Below the pieces are notes generated by a model. The model saw only the letters and a list, made by a program, of their open reading frames with translations. It made no database searches and had not been told where the DNA came from. The translations under genes were made by a program, and so were the position numbers. A stretch of 38,498 bases of DNA, taken from a bacterium. Its GTDB lineage: Bacteria; 4484-113; JAGGVC01. Location: NCBI GenBank assembly GCA_021158185.1, contig JAGGVC010000038.1, forward strand, positions 1-38,498. The letters are read 5' to 3'. This document shows positions 15,226-23,610 of this stretch, in pieces; position 1 is the stretch's first letter, and every line of letters begins with the position of its first letter.

Positions 15226-16137
15226 GTGCGGTTGCGCTTCATTGTATTTGGTTCTTCAATCGTGCTCGGATTCCTCGCATTTCTCGGCGCGTATTTCATT
15301 CACGCCTACTTCAAATTCTACGGCCTGAGCGAGAGCACCGAACTGCTTCAGCCGATTGACTGGCTCACGCTGGTCTTTATGTTTATCTTCATCGCGCTTT
15401 TCGTCTATTACAGATTTCATCCAGCTGCAGCACTCACACGGATTAGACGTCTTGCTGGGCTGGACAATATGGAATACGTCGTGCAGCGCGCTGCAGAACT
15501 TGGAAAGCCAATCCTTTTCAGCTTAGGCCAGCTCAGCATCGCCGCGATGAGCAACATCGCAGGAATGGAGTACCTCCGCTCACTCGCACGGCACTGCGCG
15601 CGCTATTCTGTGCCTTTGTATGTCATCACGCGCGACGGCACACTCTTGGCTGCTGCGCGCGATGTGGTCAGATGGGCGTACGATCATGAGCGCCGAGGTG
15701 ATCTGTTCGACTCGGACAGGATTTTCCTTCTCTCGCCGGAGCAGTTCGCGTTTGCTGCGTCGGCAGGAGCGATGATGATGCGGATCAGGCCAGCCGGCAT
15801 CTTCATCTTCGGCTATTTCCGCGCGGAATCGCTGTACCTGCTGGAGACCGCGCGCGCTTCAGGGGCGATGGTCGTCGGGGCGACGGACGAACCCACCCAG
15901 ATGCCGTTTCTTCTGACCTGCTGTCATTATCCGATGATCGGCGAGGAGCTTTTCGCGGCAGGAGCGCTCGCGGGTGACTCACCTGTTCTGAGGGCAAGCG
16001 TACGCGTCCAGGACATCTGGCGGACTATCGCAATCGGACTTATCATCGGTGGTATGCTCCTGTGCGGCCTGTCGGTTCTTCTCGAACACTTTGGCATTAT
16101 GGACTTCGATCAAGTGCTGAACAGCATGATGTTGTAA
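15226..16137 (+). CDS. DUF6754-type membrane protein A
   Basis: This 303-residue integral membrane protein is of unknown function. Helices lie at about 5-24 and 47-63. A soluble domain of about 190 residues starts at RRLAGLDNMEYV and, by the positive-inside rule, faces the cytoplasm. A last helix lies at about 267-290. The domain is clearly paralogous to that of the next gene: IFGYFRAESLYLLETARASG here against YFGYYFAESLLLAETGNQVG there, and MIGEELFAAGAL against LIGEELYAASAY. I associate this pattern with DUF6754 from memory and could not search. No nucleotide-binding, protease or transporter signature is evident. I prefer GTG 15226 to ATG 15208 because the -10 box overlaps the ATG; the ATG would add six residues (MLQSIP). 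It is the first gene of a five-gene set. Confidence 0.8.
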   Translation: MRLRFIVFGSSIVLGFLAFLGAYFIHAYFKFYGLSESTELLQPIDWLTLVFMFIFIALFVYYRFHPAAALTRIRRLAGLDNMEYVVQRAAELGKPILFSLGQLSIAAMSNIAGMEYLRSLARHCARYSVPLYVITRDGTLLAAARDVVRWAYDHERRGDLFDSDRIFLLSPEQFAFAASAGAMMMRIRPAGIFIFGYFRAESLYLLETARASGAMVVGATDEPTQMPFLLTCCHYPMIGEELFAAGALAGDSPVLRASVRVQDIWRTIAIGLIIGGMLLCGLSVLLEHFGIMDFDQVLNSMML

Positions 16138-16208
16138 CGTATGTACGTTCGTGATTCCGCCCGGAGCGCATCCAATACGCAGAATGTGTTATCTGCTCAG
16201 TATATTAG

Positions 16209-16217
16209 TGCTATAAT
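16209..16217 (+). promoter_or_regulatory. extended -10 promoter before DUF6754-type gene B
   Basis: TGC-TATAAT is a perfect extended -10, followed 17 bases later by GAGGAG and the TTG start at 16247. Genes B to E can therefore be transcribed apart from gene A. Confidence 0.6.
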
Positions 16218-16246
16218 CTCACTCACCTTTTTCCGAGGAGCGGGAC

Positions 16247-17641
16247 TTGAAACGGTTACTCAGTCGCCTGTATATAGTTTCAACCGCATTCTGTGCGGTT
16301 TTGTTCTCCTTTGTCTTGCTCTCAACGGGCATTTCGGCCCAGGAAGCCCCTCAAGAAACTCCGAGCTTGCGGCTTTTCGGAGAGGAGCTCGTTCGCGATA
16401 GAACGCTTCGTCCCGAATCCGCGCTCACGGGCGCGACCGACCTCGTCGTCAAAGACTGGCCGAACGACGCAGGGAGATCGGTATGCGTAACTTTCTCGAA
16501 GTCGGATTGGGAAGACGTCGGCGTCATTATGAACAACGGCGAGCAGGTCACCAACCTTTATTATGTAGTCGACTGGGCCGAGACTCCCGATGGACTGTGG
16601 ATCGAGGGCGACCGCTTTCCCGTAACGGAGCAGTTCATCGGGGACGATTATGGTGCATTCGGCTTTCTCCCGGAAGGTTACGAAACAACACATTACAGCC
16701 GTGTGCAATACGAGCTTGAGACCGAGGGCGACGAGGATGTAAGCTACGAAGAAACTCCTGTGTATATCCGCGTCGGGCTTGCCGCGGGCGAGAAAATGCT
16801 GGCGGGATACTACTTCCCGACCGTCGCAAGCGGCACGAGCCATGAAAGCTGGTTCGATTCCGCGCGGAAGTACCATCTGGTTCTCACAGTTCTTCTGACC
16901 CTGACCGTACTCTCGTTCATAAGCAGGGCGCGGCGCGGCATGAAATTCTACATCCGCCGCATCGCCGGTCTTGAAGCAGTGGATGAAGCGATTGGACGTG
17001 CAACCGAGATGGGACGCACGATGTTCTTTCTCTGCGGATTGAATCCGATGAGCGAAGTTTCAACTATTGCTGCAACGAACATCCTCGGCAAGGTGGCGTA
17101 CAAGGTCGCCGAATACGAGAGTGATCTTCTCGTTCCGTGTTTCGACCCGATCGTTATGAGCGTGTGCCAGGAAATCGTAAAACAGAGCTACACCGAGGCT
17201 GGCCGCCCCGACAACTACAACGAGGACAACGTATTCTTCCTCACCCAGGCTCAATTCAGCTACGTCAGTGCCGTGAACGGAATGATGGTGCGTGAAAAAC
17301 CTGCTGCAAACTTCTACTTCGGCTATTACTTCGCGGAATCGCTATTGCTCGCCGAGACCGGAAACCAGGTGGGCGCGATTCAGATCGCTGGAACAGACGC
17401 GCTGGTACAGATACCGTTCTTCATAACCTCCTGCGACTATACGCTCATCGGCGAGGAACTCTACGCCGCGAGCGCATACATCAGCCGCGAACCGAAGCTT
17501 CTCGGAAGCATCAAAGCGATTGATATGGCCAAGGCAGTCATTATCGTGCTCATAATCGTCGGGACGATCCTTGCAACGCTTGTCGCGTTCGGTGGTCCCG
17601 ACCGTTTGGATATTCTCCGGTACATTTTCGCAGATCTCTAG
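16247..17641 (+). CDS. DUF6754-type membrane protein B with periplasmic domain
   Basis: This 464-residue protein begins with a signal peptide (MKRLLSRLYIVSTAFCAVLF) with likely cleavage after GISA. Residues 32-205 form an exported beta-rich domain containing several Tyr/Asp-rich strands (VTNLYYVVDWAETPDG), reminiscent of a fibronectin III-like fold. A helix lies at about 209-228 (YHLVLTVLLTLTVLSFI), followed by basic RARRGMKF, so the next domain is cytoplasmic. Residues 235-425 are the DUF6754-type core shared with protein A. A C-terminal helix lies at about 428-449. The function is unknown. The start is TTG with GAGGAG six bases upstream. Compared with A, it has gained an exported sensor-like or docking domain. 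Gene C follows after 15 bases. Confidence 0.85.
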   Translation: MKRLLSRLYIVSTAFCAVLFSFVLLSTGISAQEAPQETPSLRLFGEELVRDRTLRPESALTGATDLVVKDWPNDAGRSVCVTFSKSDWEDVGVIMNNGEQVTNLYYVVDWAETPDGLWIEGDRFPVTEQFIGDDYGAFGFLPEGYETTHYSRVQYELETEGDEDVSYEETPVYIRVGLAAGEKMLAGYYFPTVASGTSHESWFDSARKYHLVLTVLLTLTVLSFISRARRGMKFYIRRIAGLEAVDEAIGRATEMGRTMFFLCGLNPMSEVSTIAATNILGKVAYKVAEYESDLLVPCFDPIVMSVCQEIVKQSYTEAGRPDNYNEDNVFFLTQAQFSYVSAVNGMMVREKPAANFYFGYYFAESLLLAETGNQVGAIQIAGTDALVQIPFFITSCDYTLIGEELYAASAYISREPKLLGSIKAIDMAKAVIIVLIIVGTILATLVAFGGPDRLDILRYIFADL

Positions 17642-17656
17642 GAGGAACATTAAACC

Positions 17657-18328
17657 GTGCAGTTTCTAAAACGAAACATACCGGTGCTCATCGCATTCGT
17701 AATGGGAATCGCAATGGTCTGCCAGTACTACATTCCCTCGCAGGCTTCACAGGATTTTGGTTCAGATATGAACATCTGGACGGAGATCATCTTTGCATTC
17801 GCCCTCCTCATCGGCGTACAGTCCCTAATACACAACCACACGAACAAGATCCGGCGGAAGCAGGTCGGTTACGGCTTCTCATGGGCAGTGATCATTTCGA
17901 TGATTGCGATGACGATCGCGGGCCTTATCGGTGGTGGTGTGGACAACACGAAGGGAATGTACTTCTGGATGTTCCAGTATTTGCAGGTGCCGATGCAGGC
18001 CACCGTTTTCAGCATCCTCTGTTTCTACATCGCCACCGCCGCGTACCGGGCATTCAGGGCAAAGACGCCCGAAGCCACGATGCTCCTCATTGCGGCGGCG
18101 ATTGCGATGCTCGGACGCGTGCCTGTCGGTACTGAGCTTACGGACTGGATTCCGCTTGGCACGTTCTGGGCGAACCTCAGAATGGAAATAATGACCGACT
18201 GGCTCTTGAACATCCCGAATACCGCGGGATTCAGGGCGGTTATGTTCGGCGTCGGACTCGGCATCATCAGCACTTCACTAAGAATTATCTTCGGAATAGA
18301 GCGAACATACATGGGAGGTGGTGACTGA
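17657..18328 (+). CDS. Polytopic membrane protein C of the DUF6754-type cluster
   Basis: The 223 residues contain about six hydrophobic helices, near 8-28, 41-58, 72-92, 105-130, 138-155 and 195-213. There is one basic cytoplasmic loop (NHTNKIRRKQ) and a conserved-looking stretch IAMLGRVPVGTELTDWIP. It resembles no transporter family I know. The start is GTG with AGGAGG eleven bases upstream. Its TGA overlaps the ATG of gene D by one base (TGATG), implying translational coupling and a common complex. Confidence 0.82.
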   Translation: MQFLKRNIPVLIAFVMGIAMVCQYYIPSQASQDFGSDMNIWTEIIFAFALLIGVQSLIHNHTNKIRRKQVGYGFSWAVIISMIAMTIAGLIGGGVDNTKGMYFWMFQYLQVPMQATVFSILCFYIATAAYRAFRAKTPEATMLLIAAAIAMLGRVPVGTELTDWIPLGTFWANLRMEIMTDWLLNIPNTAGFRAVMFGVGLGIISTSLRIIFGIERTYMGGGD

Positions 18329-19185
18329 TGACGAATTTCTTTTTCAACCTCCCACGGCAGTTTATCTACCTTATCATTGCGCTTGCGGTTTTCATTCCGA
18401 TAATCCTGGGTATGGAGATGGATGTGATTCCCGCGCCGGAAGCTGAAGCCGTTTTCAATATCATCGAAGATTTGCCGGATGGCAGCGTAATACTCTTTGG
18501 CCAGGACTACGACCCGTCGAGCGAGCCGGAGCTTACGCCCATGACAACGGCCTTCCTTCGTCACTGCTTCCTCAAGAAACACCTCGTCGTGAGCGTCAAC
18601 GTCTTCACGGTGGACGGCGTGGGACTCGGCCAGATGGCCTTTTCGAAAATGGAAGACGAATTTGGAGTCGTAAGCGGCGAAGACTATGTATACCTGGGAT
18701 TCCGGCCGGGCGTCGCCAACAGCATCCGCGCTATCAACTCCGATATCACGAACTACTACAAGACCGACGCCAACGGGGTGCCCTCTGCAAGCATGCCGAT
18801 TTTTGAGAAGGTGAAAAACGGGAAGGATGTTGATTTCATGCTTTCGATCGCAGCGGGTGCGACGCCGGAAGCCTGGATACTCTACGGCGCGAGCGAATCC
18901 GGGTACCCGATGGCGGCAGGCTGCACTGCGGTGAGCTTCGCAAGCTACTTCCCGTTTTACAACAGCGGACAGATGAAGGGCATCCTTGGTGGACTCAAAG
19001 GCGCTGCAGACTACGAGGAACTTCTTGTGAGGAATTATCCCGAAATGAAGGAGAAGTCAATGTTCGCGAAGAAAGGAATGGTGAGTCAGAGTTGGGTTCA
19101 CATTCTGCTGCTCGTCCTGATAATCCTCGGCAACATCTCGTTCATTCGCGAACGGGCTATCACGCGCAGAGGAGGTAAGGCCTAA
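18328..19185 (+). CDS. Membrane-anchored exported-domain protein D of the DUF6754-type cluster
   Basis: The 285 residues start with an N-terminal helix (FIYLIIALAVFIPIILGM). A domain of about 215 residues follows that should be outside the cytoplasm. The C-terminal helix (WVHILLLVLIILGNISFI) is followed by basic RERAITRRGGKA. The exported domain has alternating strand-helix segments such as GSVILFGQDYD, FLRHCFLKKHLVVSVNVF and ESGYPMAAGCTAVSFASYF. By eye this resembles the order of strands in the cytoplasmic cores of proteins A and B (for example ARASGAMVVGATDEPTQMPF), suggesting distant homology, which is unproven. No catalytic motif is identifiable. Its TAA overlaps the next ATG (TAATG). Confidence 0.8.
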   Translation: MTNFFFNLPRQFIYLIIALAVFIPIILGMEMDVIPAPEAEAVFNIIEDLPDGSVILFGQDYDPSSEPELTPMTTAFLRHCFLKKHLVVSVNVFTVDGVGLGQMAFSKMEDEFGVVSGEDYVYLGFRPGVANSIRAINSDITNYYKTDANGVPSASMPIFEKVKNGKDVDFMLSIAAGATPEAWILYGASESGYPMAAGCTAVSFASYFPFYNSGQMKGILGGLKGAADYEELLVRNYPEMKEKSMFAKKGMVSQSWVHILLLVLIILGNISFIRERAITRRGGKA

Positions 19186-20009
19186 TGCTGAATTTCTTTT
19201 CAAACTGGGTTGACGTAATCGGTGTGCCGGGAGAGATAATCGGCTACTGGATTGCGGTGGGACTTACGCTCTGCATGTTGAGCTTCCTTTACAAGGACAA
19301 CCCGTTCTTCAAACTGGCCGAGCACCTCTACCTCGGAATCTCCAACGGCTACTGGCTCGTTTACGTATGGCAGGCTGTGATCAAGCCGGAACTCCTGGGC
19401 AGGATTATACCAACATACATCTTCGACCCGTTGGAGCAGACGGAACTCTACAATCAGGATGCCAACTACCTGTTCATACTTCCCGGGCTTCTGGGCCTCT
19501 TCCTACTTCTAAGGCTCATCCCCGCACTCGGATGGCTGTCGCGCTGGAGCCTCGCTTTCTACATCGGATGGGGCGCGGGCGTCGCTATCCCGACATACAT
19601 GGCGAACTACATACTTCGTCAGGCCACTGCGACATTCACCCCGCTATTCGGAATGGGCAACGGCGAGCCGTACAGCTTTTACATCAATAACTGGCTGATC
19701 TTCGTAGGCGTGCTCTCAGCGCTCGTGTACTTCTTCTTCAGCGTAGAACATAAAGGAGTCGTCGGCCACGTTTCGAAGGTGGGCATCTGGACGCTGATGC
19801 TCGCGTTCGGCGCAAGCTTCGGCTCCACGGTCATGGCGCGCGTCAGCCTGTTCATCGGTCGAGCGCGGTTCCTCATAGAGGACGGCGGCTCAGGAACTCT
19901 ATACTACCCGTTCTACATCCAGCTCGCGCTGATCATCATCATGGCTGTCATTCTATACTTCGTAGGCCGCGGCAAAGGACCAGCAAAGCCTGAAGAGGGC
20001 AGTGCGTAA
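19185..20009 (+). CDS. Polytopic membrane protein E of the DUF6754-type cluster
   Basis: The 274 residues contain about seven or eight hydrophobic segments. One exported loop is tyrosine-rich (IFDPLEQTELYNQDANYLF), and the late conserved-looking segment is FGASFGSTVMARVSLFIGR. The short C-terminal tail GKGPAKPEEGSA is probably cytoplasmic. The family is not recognised. The AGGAGGT ribosome site lies inside the end of gene D, so D and E are translationally coupled. It ends the cluster; cutA follows after about 110 bases with its own ribosome site. Confidence 0.82.
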   Translation: MLNFFSNWVDVIGVPGEIIGYWIAVGLTLCMLSFLYKDNPFFKLAEHLYLGISNGYWLVYVWQAVIKPELLGRIIPTYIFDPLEQTELYNQDANYLFILPGLLGLFLLLRLIPALGWLSRWSLAFYIGWGAGVAIPTYMANYILRQATATFTPLFGMGNGEPYSFYINNWLIFVGVLSALVYFFFSVEHKGVVGHVSKVGIWTLMLAFGASFGSTVMARVSLFIGRARFLIEDGGSGTLYYPFYIQLALIIIMAVILYFVGRGKGPAKPEEGSA

Positions 20010-20120
20010 AGCACAGTGAAATCTGATTTCTCGATGACTTGCACCTGCGGGAAACGACGCACGAATATCACCCTCAAGCCGGTCTGCAACACCCGTTTCA
20101 TCTGTCTAGGAGCAGCACCA

Positions 20121-20441
20121 ATGGAAAGAATCGCTTTAGTTGTCACAACCGTTGCCGATAACGATGCTGGCAGAGCGCTCATCGAAGCGCTGCTCGATAA
20201 ACGCCTGATCGCCTGCGGGCACGTCGCACAGTCGGGACATTCGATTTTCCGCTGGAAGGGCGAGATCTGCGACCAGCCGGAATTCACTGTTGTTCTGAAA
20301 ACCTGCACCAAGCTTCGGGCAAAGGCGATGGGAGAAGTAATGGCTCTACATCCGTATGACCTGCCGGAAATTCTCTCGTACGAAGCTGAAGCTAGTCCGG
20401 AATATGCAAGGTGGGTTGAAAAAGAGGTTTGCTATTCATGA
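20121..20441 (+). CDS. cutA: CutA1-family protein
   Basis: CutA1 is a small trimeric protein with a PII-like ferredoxin fold, linked to divalent cation tolerance in E. coli; its molecular role is debated. The 106 residues show the family order: LVVTTVADNDAGRALIEALL, then RLIACGHV, then IFRWKGEICDQPEF with the conserved W-x-G, then LHPYDLPEIL and SPEYARWVEKEV. The ATG at 20121 has AGGAG eight bases upstream. The frame stays open to 20016, but those 35 residues match nothing in the family and lack a ribosome site. The stop overlaps the next gene's ATG (ATGA). Confidence 0.92.
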   Translation: MERIALVVTTVADNDAGRALIEALLDKRLIACGHVAQSGHSIFRWKGEICDQPEFTVVLKTCTKLRAKAMGEVMALHPYDLPEILSYEAEASPEYARWVEKEVCYS

Positions 20442-21253
20442 AAACAACGCCTTTTGAAATGCCTGCACACATACCTGTCCTGTTCCTTCTCCTTGTTTAT
20501 GTACTTGTGATTTCAGGCGGCTCCGCCCTTGCAGCCGACTATTCCATCCTTCCTCACGACGCCGCGCCAGAAGAATTCGAGAAAATCGAATCCGCGCTGC
20601 CGATGGCAAGGAACTTCACGCCGTCCTGGTACGCCTGGAGCGTCGGAGCGTTCACAACCCGCACAAGTGTTCTCGGCATTGACGGGAAAAAGCCCGTAGT
20701 CGAGCTTGCCGATTATTCGGTTCTCATTACGCCAGCGATCATGATGCCGCGTGACGGCGAGCTGAGGATGGAGCTTCACGCACATTATTTCAACGATTTT
20801 TTGAAAGCCGACGCCGCATTCCAGGAATCGGCGAAAGAACTTCACCTGCTCCATATTAAGGATATCGGGAAAAATGCTGTCGGGCGCGGCAGATTGGTTT
20901 CCTATGTACTCCCCGGCCGCGGCGATGTACGCGAATTTTCAAGGCTGAAGTACGAAATTCCTCCACCCGCCTGGCCCGCTGGTTCATTCATAACGAGCGG
21001 CTCCGGCTCGATAATTGCGTTTCTTCCGGCTGAGAAAGGTAAGACCGGATGGATGATAAGGCTCGATTTTTCGGCGAAAAACGCACCGGACTCGCTCGAT
21101 GTCGTGAGGACGATATTCGGCGTCGTGCTTTATTGCGCGTTCGATCGGGAGCTTGAGGAATATGTCGATTGGACCGAACCTGCCGCCAGGGATGAAACCA
21201 GCGGAAATGCAAGCCTGGAGATCTTCAGCGCTTACAAGACACTGCAAGATTGA
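20438..21253 (+). CDS. Secreted protein of unknown function
   Basis: The 271 residues begin with a hydrophobic export signal (IPVLFLLLVYVLVISGGSAL), with likely cleavage after ALA before DYSILPHD. The mature part is mixed alpha/beta, with DGELRMELHAHYFNDFL, the Pro-rich YEIPPPAWPAG and GWMIRLDFSAKNAPDSLDVV. No family, lipobox or catalytic motif is recognised. It overlaps cutA by four bases, so the two are translationally coupled. The ATG at 20438 is chosen over a TTG at 20429 because it gives the coupled overlap and follows AGAGG at suitable spacing. Confidence 0.7.
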   Translation: MKTTPFEMPAHIPVLFLLLVYVLVISGGSALAADYSILPHDAAPEEFEKIESALPMARNFTPSWYAWSVGAFTTRTSVLGIDGKKPVVELADYSVLITPAIMMPRDGELRMELHAHYFNDFLKADAAFQESAKELHLLHIKDIGKNAVGRGRLVSYVLPGRGDVREFSRLKYEIPPPAWPAGSFITSGSGSIIAFLPAEKGKTGWMIRLDFSAKNAPDSLDVVRTIFGVVLYCAFDRELEEYVDWTEPAARDETSGNASLEIFSAYKTLQD

Positions 21254-21291
21254 TCCCGCGGCTATACCTGAAAAACCTTCGACCCGCCCGA

Positions 21292-21320
21292 TTGCCGTTA
21301 AGAAGAGTAAGTGATATATT
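21292..21320 (+). promoter_or_regulatory. promoter of the GH57 gene
   Basis: TTGCCG and TATATT are separated by 17 bases, and the hexamer is preceded by TGA (extended -10). Transcription would start near 21327, giving a leader of about 85 bases. Confidence 0.5.
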
Positions 21321-21410
21321 CAGATGCCGTGTTCAGAATGCAGCCGATGATTCACGGCGTTTGATACAGCAGACTATGTGCCTGCTTTGCGTACTGATCA
21401 GGAGTAGGAT

Positions 21411-23591
21411 TTGACCGCCAAAAAAGACATATATCTTTCGTTGATGTGGCATATGCATCAACCACTCTACAAGTCCGCTGCGACGGGCGACTACATTCTG
21501 CCGTGGGTCAGGCTTCACGCAACCAAGGGATATCTCGACATCGCATCGAAGATGCTCGAATTTCCAGAGGTCGGGCAGACGATAAACATAGTGCCCTCGC
21601 TCGTGTTTCAAATCAGAGATTACCTTTCCTCGGACGTGACGGATCGATTCAAGGCTGTTACAGCCATGCCGGCGGAGGAGCTATCTCCCGACGAAAGGAA
21701 ATTCATCCTGAAATATTTCTTCAGCATCAACTGGGACAACTGCATCCGACCGATCCCGCGCTACTGGTCGCTTCTGAGAAAGCGCGGAATGTCCATCGAC
21801 CACACTGAAATCGACATCGTACTCGGACGGTTCAGCACCGATGACTTTCGGGATCTGCAAGTGCTTTTTAACCTTGCATGGCTCGGCTTTACGGCACGGA
21901 AGGAGCCGCTCGTGCAAGACCTTATCGAGAAAGGACATGGTTTCACGGACGAGGAAAAAGCATCTCTATTGAGATATCAGGACGAATGCCTTGCCCGACT
22001 CATCGATCTCTGGTCAAAGCTCGGAGCCGACACAGCCGCCGAGATTTCGACCAGCCCGTTCTACCACCCCATCCTTCCGCTCGTGTCGAATTCCAACAAT
22101 GCGGATAAACAAGTTCCAGGCGAAGTTCTAAGGAAAATCAACTTCAATTATCCCGAAGACGCGTCCGCACAGGTTAGAAGGGCGATTTCGTTTATGTCGA
22201 GCCTGCTAGGCATCCGTCCACAGGGAATGTGGCCGTCGGAAGGCAGCGTGAGCAACGATATCATCGAAATTTTTCATAAGGAAGGCCTGCGCTGGATTGC
22301 CACGGATAAAGAGATCTTGATGCAAAGCAAGGTAGCGGACTGCGGGCAACCGGTAGTTCACACCGAGCCTTACAGGATTCCAGTCGGTGACGGAGAGGTC
22401 GCGATATTCTTTCGTGACACGCATCTCTCGGATGCCATCGGCTTCGAATATCACAAGAGGTGCGGCGCGGATGCAGCGGAGGAATTCCTTGCGAGCATCA
22501 AAAAGCTTGCAGAAGCTAACGCTACAGACAGATCGCCTATTGTAAGCGTGATTCTCGACGGAGAAAATCCCTGGGAGTATTACTCCGACGGAGGCGAAGC
22601 GTTTCTTACGGCGCTTTTCGATGACCTCTCAAGAAGCAAATCAGGTGTGAGACCAACAACCTTCAGCGGTTATCTGGATAATCACGGTGCTGGTCGAACG
22701 ATAGAAAGCCTTTACGCCGGAAGTTGGATTCGTCACAACTTTCTCATCTGGATCGGCGACGGTGAAAAGGATCGCGCCTGGAAGTTTCTCTCACAAGCGA
22801 GAAAGATCATTAAGGAGTACTTCGAAAGAAATCCTGAAGCTTCAGCAGATCTGAAAGCAGAAGTTTTCGAGCACATCTACGCAGCAGAAGGCAGCGACTG
22901 GTTCTGGTGGTACGGTGAACCGTTTCATACGAAATTCGATTCGGTCTTTGACCTTCTGTTTCGACAGCATCTCATCAAGGTTTACGAGCTTCTAGGCAAA
23001 GGCGTACCTGGCGAACTCAAGCAGCCTAATACCAGCGAGGCGCGTTTCATCGCGGATCGTGAACCCGTTGATGTCGTTTCACCAATAATAGACGGAAAAA
23101 TAACGAGCTACTTCGAGTGGGTGGCCAGCGGAATGTATCTGCCGAAAATAAGCGGAACCGTGATGGCAAGGGATCGTGAGCCCTTGTTCAAGGCCGTTTA
23201 CTGGGGATTCGACGGCAAAAACCTGTTTATCAGACTCGATCTCTCCGAAAAATCTACAATTGGCTCCGGTCTTACGCTTGTTATAAGGTTCTATCACCCG
23301 GGCCACATCTTTATCAGTCTCCCGCTCGATGAATCGTGCGAAGGCTATTGCTTCAACAAGCCTGCAAGCGAGCAACCCTCCGAATATCGAAGGATGAAAC
23401 CGGCAGCGGTAGCCGATATCGCGGAGATCGGGATTCCATTCGAAGATCTCGGCGCGGAAGGCGGAGATCATGTAAGTTTCGCCGTGTACCTTGCCAAGGG
23501 AGCGGATTACATAGAACGATGCCCGTTCGATGGCACGATTAACTTCACCGCACCCGGAACGGACTATCGCACTCAGATGTGGAAAGTGTAG
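21411..23591 (+). CDS. Glycoside hydrolase family 57 (alpha-glucan-active) with C-terminal carbohydrate-binding-like domain
   Basis: GH57 enzymes cleave or transfer alpha-glucans (amylase, amylopullulanase, 4-alpha-glucanotransferase, branching enzyme). The 726 residues have no signal peptide, so the enzyme is probably cytoplasmic. The N-terminal HMHQPLYK is the family's conserved region 1. The predicted nucleophile is Glu277 in GMWPSEGSVSND and the acid/base Asp383 in VILDGENPWEYY. Residues about 555-726 form a beta-rich domain (LFKAVYWGFDGKNLFIRLDL, LTLVIRFYHPGHIFISLP) resembling CBM9 or DOMON-like modules. The exact substrate cannot be fixed from sequence. The start is TTG with AGGAG about six bases upstream. 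Confidence 0.9.
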   Translation: MTAKKDIYLSLMWHMHQPLYKSAATGDYILPWVRLHATKGYLDIASKMLEFPEVGQTINIVPSLVFQIRDYLSSDVTDRFKAVTAMPAEELSPDERKFILKYFFSINWDNCIRPIPRYWSLLRKRGMSIDHTEIDIVLGRFSTDDFRDLQVLFNLAWLGFTARKEPLVQDLIEKGHGFTDEEKASLLRYQDECLARLIDLWSKLGADTAAEISTSPFYHPILPLVSNSNNADKQVPGEVLRKINFNYPEDASAQVRRAISFMSSLLGIRPQGMWPSEGSVSNDIIEIFHKEGLRWIATDKEILMQSKVADCGQPVVHTEPYRIPVGDGEVAIFFRDTHLSDAIGFEYHKRCGADAAEEFLASIKKLAEANATDRSPIVSVILDGENPWEYYSDGGEAFLTALFDDLSRSKSGVRPTTFSGYLDNHGAGRTIESLYAGSWIRHNFLIWIGDGEKDRAWKFLSQARKIIKEYFERNPEASADLKAEVFEHIYAAEGSDWFWWYGEPFHTKFDSVFDLLFRQHLIKVYELLGKGVPGELKQPNTSEARFIADREPVDVVSPIIDGKITSYFEWVASGMYLPKISGTVMARDREPLFKAVYWGFDGKNLFIRLDLSEKSTIGSGLTLVIRFYHPGHIFISLPLDESCEGYCFNKPASEQPSEYRRMKPAAVADIAEIGIPFEDLGAEGGDHVSFAVYLAKGADYIERCPFDGTINFTAPGTDYRTQMWKV

Positions 23592-23610
23592 AGCCGATTT
23601 CCCGTCGTAT

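Noticed and set aside
20016-20120. N-terminal extension of CutA by 35 residues
   Set aside because: No homology to the family and no ribosome site; AGGAG precedes the ATG at 20121, which gives the normal CutA length.
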